From JAAFIP01 sp031390175 (lineage in GTDB: Bacteria > Pseudomonadota > Gammaproteobacteria > Burkholderiales > Burkholderiaceae_C): a stretch of DNA of 19,404 nt. This document shows positions 1-8,006 of this stretch, piece by piece. The translations under genes and the position numbers were made by a program. The stretch is from the NCBI GenBank assembly GCA_031390175.1, contig JANMTF010000386.1, forward strand, positions 1 to 19,404. The letters are read 5' to 3'. A model generated the notes under the pieces. The model was not told the DNA's origin and made no database searches. It saw nothing but the letters and a program-made list of their open reading frames with translations. Numbering within the stretch: the first letter of the stretch is position 1; each line of letters starts with the position of its first letter.

Positions 1-376
1 TGCTGGGATATGGGGGAATACGCAAGAGCTATGCCACTTAAACAGACGGGTATTTTTTGGATGTCGGGCACCAGGGGTTTGATCGCCCAGGCGCTTGGCT
101 TGGACGGCTCCGCGGCTGTCCTCCGTGTCGGCCTATCGCCGACAACTCCCCCTTTATGCCGCTACGCCGTCCAAGCCAAGCGCTTGGGCGGTCGAGCGTG
201 CTGGGCGCGCGCAGTGCAACCACCACCCCTCCAACCCAGCGTGTCTTGCACCTGCGCGCGCCCAGCACGCTCGACCGCCCAAGCGCCTGGGCGATCAAAC
301 CCCTGGTGCCCGACATCCAAAAAATACCCGTCTGTTTAAGTGGCATAGCTCTTGCGTATTCCCCCATATCCCAGCA
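1..376. repeat. Nested inverted-repeat element: 98-bp perfect outer arms enclosing two hairpins
   Basis: Bases 1-98 are the exact reverse complement of 279-376, with no mismatch on reading both arms. Two further inverted repeats lie inside. Bases 91-108 pair with 166-183 (18 bp, perfect), and 183-219 pair with 246-283 (about 37 bp with one bulged C). A small hairpin, 126-132/138-144, lies in the first loop. The strand could therefore fold as a three-way junction. Each junction carries a version of the near-palindrome ccaagcgcttgg (87-98, 176-187, 279-290), so outer and inner stems overlap by a few bases. The open frames across the element are mirror images created by the symmetry, and I do not regard them as genes. 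No transposase is visible. The left arm starts at base 1, so the element may extend outside the window. It ends 41 bases before the upp start codon. Confidence 0.9.
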
Positions 377-417
377 AGATGTTGGTTTTATAACAACCGA
401 AAAAATGTTTCACGGCC

Positions 418-1062
418 ATGCTCACCCATTACAAAAACAACGTCTACGTCGTCAACCACCCGCTGGTGCAGCACAAGCTCACCCTCATGCGCAGGCAAGA
501 GTCATCGACCAACACCTTTCGCTGCTTGCTCAATGAAATATCCATGCTCATGGCCTACGAGGTGACGGCCGATATGCCGATGCAAGACATTGAGATTAAG
601 ACCCCAATGGAGAAGATGACTGGCAAAGTCATTGACGGAAAAAAGCTGGTGTTTGTCAGTATCTTGCGCGCCGGCAATGGTATTTTGGAAGGCATGCTCA
701 GCGTGGTGCCTGGCGCGCGGGTGGGGCATATTGGCCTGTACCGCGACCCTGCCACCCTACAGGCGGTGGAATACTATTTCAAAATGCCGCAAGACATGGA
801 GCAGCGCGATATCGTGATGGTAGACCCCATGTTGGCAACCGGCAACTCAGCCATTGCCGCAGTGGACCGGCTCAAAGTGCTCAAACCCAAGTCCATTAAA
901 TTTGTCTGCCTGGTAGGCTGCCCCGAGGGCGTGAACGCGATGCAAAAGGCGCACCCTGATGTGGCTATCTACGCCGCCGCGATTGACCGCGAGCTCAATA
1001 GCCATGGCTACATCATGCCCGGCCTGGGCGATGCGGGAGACCGTATATTTGGAACCAAATAG
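418..1062 (+). CDS. upp: Uracil phosphoribosyltransferase
   Basis: This cytoplasmic pyrimidine-salvage enzyme converts uracil and PRPP to UMP and pyrophosphate. The 214-residue product is close to the usual ~208. It has the family N-terminus (NHPLVQHKLTLMR, about residues 13-25), the SILRAGNGILEGML segment (about 81-94), the PRPP-binding loop VDPMLATGNSA (about 135-145) and the uracil-binding C-terminus PGLGDAGDRIFGTK (201-214). The ATG at 418 gives the expected N-terminus, though no good Shine-Dalgarno sequence precedes it. It has no operon partner here: the nested inverted repeat lies immediately upstream, and its TAG stop (1060-1062) lies inside a copy of the dispersed 42-bp repeat. I see no clear intrinsic terminator after it. 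The product call is secure from these motifs. Confidence 0.97.
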   Translation: MLTHYKNNVYVVNHPLVQHKLTLMRRQESSTNTFRCLLNEISMLMAYEVTADMPMQDIEIKTPMEKMTGKVIDGKKLVFVSILRAGNGILEGMLSVVPGARVGHIGLYRDPATLQAVEYYFKMPQDMEQRDIVMVDPMLATGNSAIAAVDRLKVLKPKSIKFVCLVGCPEGVNAMQKAHPDVAIYAAAIDRELNSHGYIMPGLGDAGDRIFGTK

Positions 1063-1098
1063 GCCTTTAGCCCACTGGAATATTGCGGGAGAAGCTAC
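1057..1098 (-). repeat. Dispersed 42-bp repeat, copy 1 (overlaps the upp stop codon)
   Basis: Read on the - strand, this segment aligns without gaps to the copy at 9109-9150 over 42 bases, with 36 identical by eye. The core ctcccgcaatatt is fully shared. Its outer end overlaps the last sense codon and the TAG stop of upp. Related copies lie at 15183-15224 and 17236-17276. It has no T-run and is a poor candidate for an intrinsic terminator. Confidence 0.8.
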
Positions 1099-1387
1099 TG
1101 AATTTATAGTGACATTGCATGCGCAATAGAGTGGCGTTGGTAGTTATTGTCAGTGTTATTCATCTTCAAAGCAGCAGCAGAAATCGGTCAGTCGATAAAC
1201 ACCTTAGCTTGCATCGGGCTTGGTCGCACGCGAAGTGCATGCTGACCGACCGATTTCTGGTCGGGCGTAGCCAATCCCCTTCGCATCCGTTTTTGCAACC
1301 TAGGCATTTGCCAGATACGAAACAATCTCTAACTTAATGCAATACCCTGAGCAAAACAGGCAAAACTATAGCTGCTACAATTATTCT
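1099..1387. other. Intergenic region between upp and czcI
   Basis: With the repeat copy before it, this makes a 325-base gene-free gap. It holds the degenerate paired-hairpin repeat (1153-1284) and must contain the czc operon promoter. Weak sigma-70-like matches occur, such as TTGCAA at 1293-1298 and TACGAA at 1316-1321 with a 17-base spacer, but none is strong enough to call. The open frame at 1119-1337 has no family resemblance and runs through the hairpins, so I do not regard it as a gene. No metal-sensor gene is present. Confidence 0.6.
1153..1284. repeat. Degenerate paired-hairpin repeat related to 9515-9742
   Basis: The 12-base segment cagaaatcggtc (1178-1189) is the exact reverse complement of 1248-1259. 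The first copy is flanked by a weak stem, gtgttat (1153-1159) with ataaacac (1195-1202), which has one bulge. The second is flanked by gcgaag (1230-1235) and cttcgc (1279-1284). A local hairpin, ccgacc/ggtcgg (1246-1251/1259-1264), overlaps the second copy. Both the order of arms and the core sequence match the longer, perfect structure at 9515-9742, including the shared string cagaaatcggtcag followed by taaacac. I read it as a decayed member of the same family. Confidence 0.6.
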
Positions 1388-1744
1388 ATGCGTCGCTGGT
1401 TCACCATCTTACTTATGGTATTTTTACCTCTGCAAGCTGCTTGGGCTGCGGCGGGTAGCTATTGCCAGCATGAAACTGGCATTCCGGCACAGCACTTTGG
1501 CCACCATGAGCACCGCCATCTGGACGTATCCCACCCCGATGAAAATATCAAATCAGACAAGCCTGTGCTGGCGGTGGATGCCGATTGTAGTGTTTGCCAC
1601 GTGTGCTGTGGCGCTGTACTGGTTAACGCACCCAGCACGCCAGAACTCACCGTAGCAGCGAACGACAACACCCCGCACTTGCGGCCATTGGTGTCGGCTA
1701 TCTTGTCACCCCCCGACCGTCCTAACTGGTCTCGCCTCGTCTAA
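1388..1744 (+). CDS. czcI: CzcI-type small periplasmic protein of the metal efflux operon
   Basis: The 118-residue product begins with a signal peptide (MRRWFTILLMVFLPLQAAWA, residues 1-20). Metal-ligand-rich motifs follow: CQHE at 26-29, HFGHHEHRH at 36-44 and a cysteine cluster DCSVCHVCC at 66-74. This order fits what I remember of CzcI-family proteins encoded first in czcICBA operons, where they are thought to influence expression or act in the periplasm. The frame is open upstream to an ATG at 1337. The ATG at 1388 is chosen because it begins the signal peptide exactly. No strong ribosome-binding site precedes it. czcC follows after 97 bases. The Cys/His ligands suggest metal binding, but the precise role is uncertain. 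The start region resembles the dispersed repeat (tagctgct at 1369-1376). Confidence 0.8.
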   Translation: MRRWFTILLMVFLPLQAAWAAAGSYCQHETGIPAQHFGHHEHRHLDVSHPDENIKSDKPVLAVDADCSVCHVCCGAVLVNAPSTPELTVAANDNTPHLRPLVSAILSPPDRPNWSRLV

Positions 1745-1841
1745 TTCGGCGAGACGGTCACTCCTCATTGCATTGAAGTTCTGAACCACTGACTTTCCGT
1801 CGAATTTTTTCCGATTATTTTTCAATATTCAAGGGAATTCG

Positions 1842-3155
1842 ATGCGCAAACCCGCGTTTCTTTCTAGTTTTTTGCCGCTCACTTTTGCAGCCTTGTCCAC
1901 CGCGACAGGGCTCAGCGTAGCGCAGGCAGTACTGCCCGACATCGGCGCTGGCAGTGCCCGCCAAAGTGTTCAGTATGCGCCATTCACTGAGCCTGCTGGG
2001 GTGGTGAACTTGGCTACAGCGGTCCGTCTGGCGCTGGCCCACAACCCTGAGATTGCCGTCGCAAGGCGGGAATACGAGGCCACAGAAGGTGGGCTGGTGC
2101 AAGGCCGGGCGCGCCCAAACCCTGAGCTTTCTTTTGTGCAGGAAGGCACCCGCAGCGCTGACCGCAGCAGTGCCTTGCAAATCAACCTGCCCATCGAGTT
2201 GGGTGGCAAGCGGCAGGCACGCATTGACGCATCGCAGCGTGCCCGCGACCTTGCAAATGCCGAGCTGAACCAACGGCAGGCAGAAGTGCGCGCAGCAGTG
2301 ATCGGAGTATTCTTTGACGTGCTCACTGCACAAGAGCGTATCCGCCTTGCACAGGAAACCCTTGCTCTCTCGCAGCGCGTCACTGACCTGACAGGCAAAC
2401 GGGTGATTGCTGGAAAAATCTCTCCCGTAGAGGAAACGAAAGCCCGCGTGGCACAGGCCCAGGTGAAAATCGAACTCGCCCAAGCGCAAGGCGATTTGCG
2501 CACGTCAAGGCAAAAACTCTCTGCACTGTGGGGCAACGCGGTGCCGCGTTTTGAGGGGGTGGACGGCAACGTGCTGGACCTTGCAGACGTGCCTTCTGCC
2601 ACCGCGCTAGACCAGCGCGTGGAGCGATCACCCAGCCAGCGCCGCGCTGGGGCAGAGCTACAGCGCCGCACTGCACTCACGCGGATTGAACAAACCAAGC
2701 GCACACCAGACCCCACCGTCAGTTTGGGGGTGAAAGTAGCGCCCGGGGCATCCAATCAAATTTTGTTCGGTGTAAGCATACCTCTGCCTTTTTTGGATGG
2801 CAATCAGGGCAATCTGATGCAAGCCCTGCGCCGGGAAGACAAAGCCCGCGACGAAATCACGGCCCAACGTCTTCGTTTGCAAAGCGATGCCCTACAGGCC
2901 CGCGAACGTTGGCTCACAGCCCGCACAGAAGCAGAGGCCTTGCGCACCGAGGTGTTGCCTGGTGCGCAGAGCGCGTATGAAGCCGCTGGCAAGGGCTTTG
3001 ATGCGGGCAAATTCAGTTTTTTAGAAACTTTGGATGCGCAGCGCACACTGATCCAAGCCAAAGCGCAGTACCTGCGTGCCGTTGCAGAAACGCACCGAGC
3101 CGCATCCGAAATCGAACGCTTGGTGGGCGATGCTTCCACCGAACAGAAACCATAG
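1842..3155 (+). CDS. czcC: Outer-membrane efflux channel CzcC (TolC family)
   Basis: CzcC is the outer-membrane factor of the tripartite cation pump. It forms the trimeric channel that carries metal from the CzcA/CzcB assembly out of the cell. The 437-residue product has an N-terminal signal peptide (about residues 1-28, ending near SVAQA). Two outer-membrane-efflux repeats of mainly long amphipathic helices follow. The first opens with the typical TAVRLALAHNPEIAVARREY; the second ends with GKFSFLETLDAQRTLIQAKAQYL. Length is normal for CzcC/CusC proteins. The start at 1842 has a good Shine-Dalgarno sequence (aaggga, 1831-1836). Its stop codon (3153-3155) overlaps the czcB ribosome-binding site, which indicates one transcript. 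The family call is firm; the czc rather than cnr/ncc label comes from the neighbouring CzcA. Confidence 0.92.
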   Translation: MRKPAFLSSFLPLTFAALSTATGLSVAQAVLPDIGAGSARQSVQYAPFTEPAGVVNLATAVRLALAHNPEIAVARREYEATEGGLVQGRARPNPELSFVQEGTRSADRSSALQINLPIELGGKRQARIDASQRARDLANAELNQRQAEVRAAVIGVFFDVLTAQERIRLAQETLALSQRVTDLTGKRVIAGKISPVEETKARVAQAQVKIELAQAQGDLRTSRQKLSALWGNAVPRFEGVDGNVLDLADVPSATALDQRVERSPSQRRAGAELQRRTALTRIEQTKRTPDPTVSLGVKVAPGASNQILFGVSIPLPFLDGNQGNLMQALRREDKARDEITAQRLRLQSDALQARERWLTARTEAEALRTEVLPGAQSAYEAAGKGFDAGKFSFLETLDAQRTLIQAKAQYLRAVAETHRAASEIERLVGDASTEQKP

Positions 3156-3158
3156 GAG
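3154..3158 (+). promoter_or_regulatory. czcB ribosome-binding site (AGGAG)
   Basis: AGGAG lies six bases before the ATG at 3165 and shares its first two bases with the czcC TAG stop. This spacing favours the ATG at 3165 over the in-frame TTG at 3159, which would directly abut the site. Confidence 0.75.
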
Positions 3159-3164
3159 TTGACC

Positions 3165-4754
3165 ATGGCCACACCATTTAGAAAATCATCGACAGGTAAG
3201 AACGTGAAGCAACTGATCTTGGTAGCAGCAATTTTGATGCTGGGGGTTGGCGCTGGTGCGTATCTGCTGCGCACCGAGAAACCCACAGGAGACGACGGCC
3301 ATGGCCATGGCGCAGCTGCGCACAGCGATGCCAAGCCCATGACTGGCAAAGCCGATGACCACAAAGACCACGCAGGACATAGCGACGGTGAGCACAAGGA
3401 AGGCACACCCACCAAAGGGCCCAAGGGCGGCAAGCTGTTTGTGGAGGCGGGTTATGGCCTGGAGGTGACGATCTTCGAGACCAATGTCGAACCAGAATTT
3501 CGCATTTACACCTATAAGAACGGCAAACCCATCGCGCCCAATTTGAGCAATGTCACGCTCACCATAGAACGGCTGGGCCGCAAACCACAAGAGTTTGTTT
3601 TTGCACCCGAGGGTGATTACCTGAAAGCCAAAGGCACTGTGGAGGAGCCGCACTCGTTCTCTGCACAAATCCTGTCACAGTACGACGGTAAGCCCTACAT
3701 ATTTGACTACGAGCAAGTTGAGGCTCGCGTCACCATGTCTCCAGCACAGGCACAAAGTACCGGTGTAGATGTGGCCGTGGTAGGCCCCGCCAGCATCCAA
3801 TCCATTTTGGAATTCACAGGCGAGATTGGCCTGAACCAGGATCGCTCTGTGCAAGTGGTCCCGCGCCTTACCGGGCTGGTGCAATCGGTCGCTGTCGGTA
3901 TGGGTGAGCGGGTTCGCAAGGGACAGGTGCTGGCCGTGGTGTCGAGCCAATGGTTGGCTGACCAACGTAGTGAGCTACAGGCCACGGGCAAACGCTTGGC
4001 TATGGCTCGCACCACTTTTGAGAGAGAAAAAACCTTGTGGGAAGAAAAAATATCTGCCAAACAAGATTACCTGCAGGCACTGCAGGCCTTGCAAGAGGCC
4101 GAGATTGCCGAGCAACTGGCACGCCAGAAGCTCGCCTCGCTTGGCGCACCAGCATCCTCCAATACGGGCGGCTTGACCAGCTACGATATTCGCTCCCCAA
4201 TTGATGGCTTGGTCACGGTCAAGAAAATTTCGGTGGGTGAAGTAGTCAAAGAAGATGGTCACATCTTTACCGTATCTGATTTATCGACCGTGTGGGTTGA
4301 CTTCAACATTTACGCAAAAGACCTGAACGCGGTCAAGATGGGGCAAAAAGCGACGCTCAAGTCCTCCGCTTTTGACGCCAGCGCCGAGGGAACTGTCTCC
4401 TATGTGGGTGCGCTGATTGGCAACCAGACACGCACTGCTGCCGCGCGCATCGTGCTGCGCAATCCGCAAGGCCAGTGGCATCCGGGGCTGCCCGTCACAG
4501 TACAGGTGGTGGCCGCGCAGGTCGCCGTGCCCATGGCCATTTCAGTAGAAGCGCTGCAAACGCTGCGTGACGCGCCCGTCGTGTTTGGTCGCTACGGCGA
4601 GCATTTTGAGGCCAGGCCTGTGACCACAGGGCGCAGTGACGGCAAGATGGTGGAGATCACCAAAGGCATGGAAGTGGGCGAAAAATATGCTGCCCGCAAC
4701 AGCTATGTGATCAAGGCAGACATTGGAAAATCCAGTGCCAGCCACGACCACTAA
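3165..4754 (+). CDS. czcB: Periplasmic adaptor (membrane fusion protein) CzcB
   Basis: CzcB links the inner-membrane pump CzcA to the CzcC channel. Starting at ATG 3165, the 529-residue product has an N-terminal membrane anchor (about 16-34). A His/Asp-rich linker follows (about 43-78, with HGHG, DDHKDHAGH and EH) that probably binds metal. Next is a beta domain found in CzcB-type adaptors (about 86-175). The barrel-sandwich (lipoyl-like) halves lie near 228-260 and 340-370, separated by an alpha-helical hairpin (about 262-328). The beta-barrel and membrane-proximal domains follow to the C-terminus, which ends in HDH. It is translationally close to czcC (9 bases) and czcA (12 bases). The N-terminal beta domain resembles the small exported protein encoded at 8007-8402. 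RND adaptor identity is secure; cation preference is inferred from CzcA. Confidence 0.93.
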   Translation: MATPFRKSSTGKNVKQLILVAAILMLGVGAGAYLLRTEKPTGDDGHGHGAAAHSDAKPMTGKADDHKDHAGHSDGEHKEGTPTKGPKGGKLFVEAGYGLEVTIFETNVEPEFRIYTYKNGKPIAPNLSNVTLTIERLGRKPQEFVFAPEGDYLKAKGTVEEPHSFSAQILSQYDGKPYIFDYEQVEARVTMSPAQAQSTGVDVAVVGPASIQSILEFTGEIGLNQDRSVQVVPRLTGLVQSVAVGMGERVRKGQVLAVVSSQWLADQRSELQATGKRLAMARTTFEREKTLWEEKISAKQDYLQALQALQEAEIAEQLARQKLASLGAPASSNTGGLTSYDIRSPIDGLVTVKKISVGEVVKEDGHIFTVSDLSTVWVDFNIYAKDLNAVKMGQKATLKSSAFDASAEGTVSYVGALIGNQTRTAAARIVLRNPQGQWHPGLPVTVQVVAAQVAVPMAISVEALQTLRDAPVVFGRYGEHFEARPVTTGRSDGKMVEITKGMEVGEKYAARNSYVIKADIGKSSASHDH

Positions 4755-4766
4755 GAGGACGCCTAC

Positions 4767-7700
4767 ATGTTTGAGAAACTGATCCGTTTTGCCATAGAAC
4801 AACGCTGGCTGGTGATGCTGGCCGTCATCGCCATGGCAGCCTTGGGTGTTTACAACTACCAGCGCTTGCCGATAGATGCTGTGCCTGACATCACCAACGT
4901 GCAGGTGCAAATCAGCACCGCTGCGCCAGGCTACTCGCCGCTTGAATCTGAGCAGCGCATTACCTTTCCGGTGGAAACCGCCATGGCGGGACTGCCCAAG
5001 CTGGCCGAAACGCGCTCGCTATCACGCTACGGTTTGTCCCAGGTGACGGTGATTTTTGAAGATGGCACTGACATCTTTTTTGCCCGCCAATTGATTAATG
5101 AACGCATTCAGGAAGCCAAAGAAAAACTGCCCCCTGGCATTGTGCCCACGCTGGGCCCGATTGCCACCGGGTTGGGTGAAATTTACATGTGGACGGTAGA
5201 GTCGAGGGAAGGCGCTTTGAAGCCCGACGGCAGCCCCTACACCCCCACCGATCTGCGCGAGATCCAAGACTGGATCATCAAGCCGCAGCTTCGCAACGTG
5301 CCAGGGGTGACGGAGATCAACACCATCGGCGGCTTCTCCAAAGAATTCCAGGTGGCACCCTTTCCAGACCGCTTGATGGCACAGGGTTTGGCGCTGTCAG
5401 ACCTGGTGACAGCACTGGAGCGCAATAACAGCAATATGGGCGCAGGCTATATCGAACGGCGTGGTGAGCAGTATTTGATTCGCGCACCCGGGCAAGTAGG
5501 CAGCCTGGAGGACATTGGCAATATTGTGATCAGCGCGCCCAAAGCCGTACCGATCAAAATCAAAGACGTTGCCGATGTGATGATCGGCAAAGAGCTACGC
5601 ACGGGCGCTGCTACGGAGAACGGGCGGGAAGTGGTGCTGGGAACCGTCTTCATGCTGCTGGGAGAAAACAGCCGCACAGTGTCGCAGGCCGTCGACAAAA
5701 AGATGCGGGAAATCAGCAAATCACTGCCCAAAGGCGTGGTCGCGCAAACGGTGTATGACCGCACGATTTTGATCGACAAAGCAATTGCCACAGTGAAGAA
5801 AAATCTGCTGGAAGGTGCCTTGCTGGTCATCGTGATTTTGTTTCTATTTTTAGGCAATATCCGCGCAGCCATCATCACCGCCATGGTGATTCCACTGTCC
5901 ATGCTGTTCACCTTCACGGGCATGGTGAACAACAAGGTCAGCGCCAACCTGATGAGTTTGGGGGCACTGGACTTTGGCATCATCATCGACGGTGCGGTGG
6001 TGATTGTGGAGAACTGTGTGCGGCGGTTGGCGCACACACAAGCCCACTTGGGGCGCAAGTTGACACAGACTGAGCGCTTCCACGAAGTGTTCCTGGCAGC
6101 CAAAGAATCCCGCCGCCCGTTGATCTATGGCCAATTGATCATCATGGTGGTGTATCTGCCCATCTTTTCCCTCACCGGTGTTGAGGGCCGGATGTTTCAC
6201 CCGATGGCGTTTACCGTAGTGGCCGCGCTGCTGGGCGCGATGATTCTTTCGGTCACTTTCGTCCCTGCCGCAGTGGCCATGTTTATCGGCAATAAAATCA
6301 GTGAAAAGGAAAGCTGGCTCATGCTGTGGGCCAAGAAGGGCTACAAACCCATGCTTGGCTGGTCCATGCTGAATAAGCCTGTGGTTTTGACGGCCGCTTT
6401 AGTGTCGGTGGTCTTAAGCGGTCTCATGGCCACGCGCATGGGCAGTGAATTTATACCCAGCCTTAACGAAGGCGATATTGCCTTGCACGCCTTGCGCATA
6501 CCCGGCACGAGCCTGACCCAAGCGGTAGACATGCAAACGCAGCTAGAAAAAACGATCAAAACCTTTCCTGAGGTGGATAAAATTTTTGCCAAAATAGGCA
6601 CTGCTGAAGTGGCAACTGACCCGATGCCCCCCAACGTTGCGGATAACTTTGTGATGCTCAAACCGCAGTCGGAGTGGCCCGATCCAAAGCGCAGCAAAGC
6701 AGATTTGGTGGCGGCGATTCAAGCTGCTGTAGAGAAGCTGCCCGGCAACAACTATGAGTTCACCCAGCCCATTCAAATGCGCTTTAACGAGCTAATTTCG
6801 GGGGTGCGCAGCGACGTGGCGGTGAAGGTCTTTGGTGACGACATGAACACCATGAACCAGAGCGCTGAGCAGATTTCCAAAGTCCTAGGCGGTATTGCGG
6901 GGGCCAAGGACGTCAAGGTTGAGCAGACCACGGGTCTGCCCATGCTCACAGTGGCTATTGACCGCACCAAGATTGCACGGCTGGGCCTGAATATGCACGA
7001 GGTGCAGGATGCCCTATCCATCGCGGTTGGCGGCCGCGAGGCAGGCTTGTTGTTCCAAGGTGATCGTCGATTCGACGTGATAGTGCGGCTACCAGAGAAT
7101 CTACGCACCAATATTGAATCCATCAAGCAACTGCCTATTCGCCTGCCGATGATGGAGGGCGTACCTGCAAACTATGTGCTGCTGGGCGACGTCGCGAAGT
7201 TCGAAATTGCCCCTGGCCCGAACCAGATCAGCCGTGAGAACGGCAAGCGCCGCGTGGTGGTGACAGCCAACGTGCGTGACCGGGATATCGGTTCATTTGT
7301 AGCCGAGGCACAGCAAGCACTAGACCAACAGGTCAAAGTGCCCACGGGTTACTGGACTACCTGGGGCGGCACGTTCGAGCAATTGCAGTCGGCCAAAAAA
7401 CGGCTAGAGATCGTCGTGCCTGTGGCCCTGCTTCTGGTGTTTGTGCTGCTGTTTGCCATGTTTGGCAATGTGAAAGACGGTTTGCTGGTGTTCACAGGCA
7501 TCCCGTTTGCGCTGACTGGCGGCATCCTTGCGCTGTGGCTGCGGGGCATCCCACTGTCGATTTCCGCCGCTATCGGCTTCATCGCCTTGTGCGGTGTGGC
7601 GGTACTTAACGGGCTGGTGATGATCTCGTATATCCGCAGCCTGCGCGAAGAGGGCATGGGGCTGGACGATGCCATCAACGAAGGCGCATTGACCCGTTTG

Positions 7701-7958
7701 CGACCCGTGCTGATGACCGCCCTGGTGGCCTCATTAGGCTTCATCCCGATGGCGATTGCCACGGGGACGGGTGCGGAGGTACAACGACCGTTGGCAACCG
7801 TAGTCATTGGCGGCATCTTGTCGTCCACCCTGCTCACGCTGCTGGTGCTGCCGCTGCTGTATCGGCTTGCCCACAGGTCTGATAAGGTGGCACAGGATGT
7901 GTCAGCAGAGCCATTGCACCCTAGCGGCACAAGCCCCATCGTTGCTGCGAAATCATGA
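4767..7958 (+). CDS. czcA: Heavy-metal RND efflux pump CzcA
   Basis: CzcA is the proton-driven inner-membrane pump of the operon and moves divalent cations outward through CzcB and CzcC. The 1063-residue product has the full RND plan: a first membrane helix (about 12-30), a large periplasmic porter loop, a bundle of helices from about 345, a second loop, and a final bundle ending near residue 1040. In helix 4 the signature DFGIIIDGAVVIVEN spans 402-416. It places acidic residues at D402, D408 and E415, the positions I remember as essential in Cupriavidus metallidurans CzcA. This DFG-x3-DG-x6-EN pattern is that of the Zn/Co/Cd subgroup (HME1) rather than the Cu/Ag CusA group. A good Shine-Dalgarno sequence (agagga) precedes the ATG. 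Metal specificity is inferred from the motif. Confidence 0.95.
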   Translation: MFEKLIRFAIEQRWLVMLAVIAMAALGVYNYQRLPIDAVPDITNVQVQISTAAPGYSPLESEQRITFPVETAMAGLPKLAETRSLSRYGLSQVTVIFEDGTDIFFARQLINERIQEAKEKLPPGIVPTLGPIATGLGEIYMWTVESREGALKPDGSPYTPTDLREIQDWIIKPQLRNVPGVTEINTIGGFSKEFQVAPFPDRLMAQGLALSDLVTALERNNSNMGAGYIERRGEQYLIRAPGQVGSLEDIGNIVISAPKAVPIKIKDVADVMIGKELRTGAATENGREVVLGTVFMLLGENSRTVSQAVDKKMREISKSLPKGVVAQTVYDRTILIDKAIATVKKNLLEGALLVIVILFLFLGNIRAAIITAMVIPLSMLFTFTGMVNNKVSANLMSLGALDFGIIIDGAVVIVENCVRRLAHTQAHLGRKLTQTERFHEVFLAAKESRRPLIYGQLIIMVVYLPIFSLTGVEGRMFHPMAFTVVAALLGAMILSVTFVPAAVAMFIGNKISEKESWLMLWAKKGYKPMLGWSMLNKPVVLTAALVSVVLSGLMATRMGSEFIPSLNEGDIALHALRIPGTSLTQAVDMQTQLEKTIKTFPEVDKIFAKIGTAEVATDPMPPNVADNFVMLKPQSEWPDPKRSKADLVAAIQAAVEKLPGNNYEFTQPIQMRFNELISGVRSDVAVKVFGDDMNTMNQSAEQISKVLGGIAGAKDVKVEQTTGLPMLTVAIDRTKIARLGLNMHEVQDALSIAVGGREAGLLFQGDRRFDVIVRLPENLRTNIESIKQLPIRLPMMEGVPANYVLLGDVAKFEIAPGPNQISRENGKRRVVVTANVRDRDIGSFVAEAQQALDQQVKVPTGYWTTWGGTFEQLQSAKKRLEIVVPVALLLVFVLLFAMFGNVKDGLLVFTGIPFALTGGILALWLRGIPLSISAAIGFIALCGVAVLNGLVMISYIRSLREEGMGLDDAINEGALTRLRPVLMTALVASLGFIPMAIATGTGAEVQRPLATVVIGGILSSTLLTLLVLPLLYRLAHRSDKVAQDVSAEPLHPSGTSPIVAAKS

Positions 7959-8006
7959 ACCTTTCACTGTCCATTTAGTTTTTTAACCAACCCGAAAGGA
8001 AACACC

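Noticed and set aside
10..367. Two 109-codon open frames on opposite strands with identical protein starts and ends
   Set aside because: They are mirror images produced by the perfect inverted repeat. They have no ribosome-binding site or family resemblance.
3159..3164. TTG start for czcB at 3159
   Set aside because: It abuts the AGGAG site with no spacing, while the ATG at 3165 has the normal six-base spacing.
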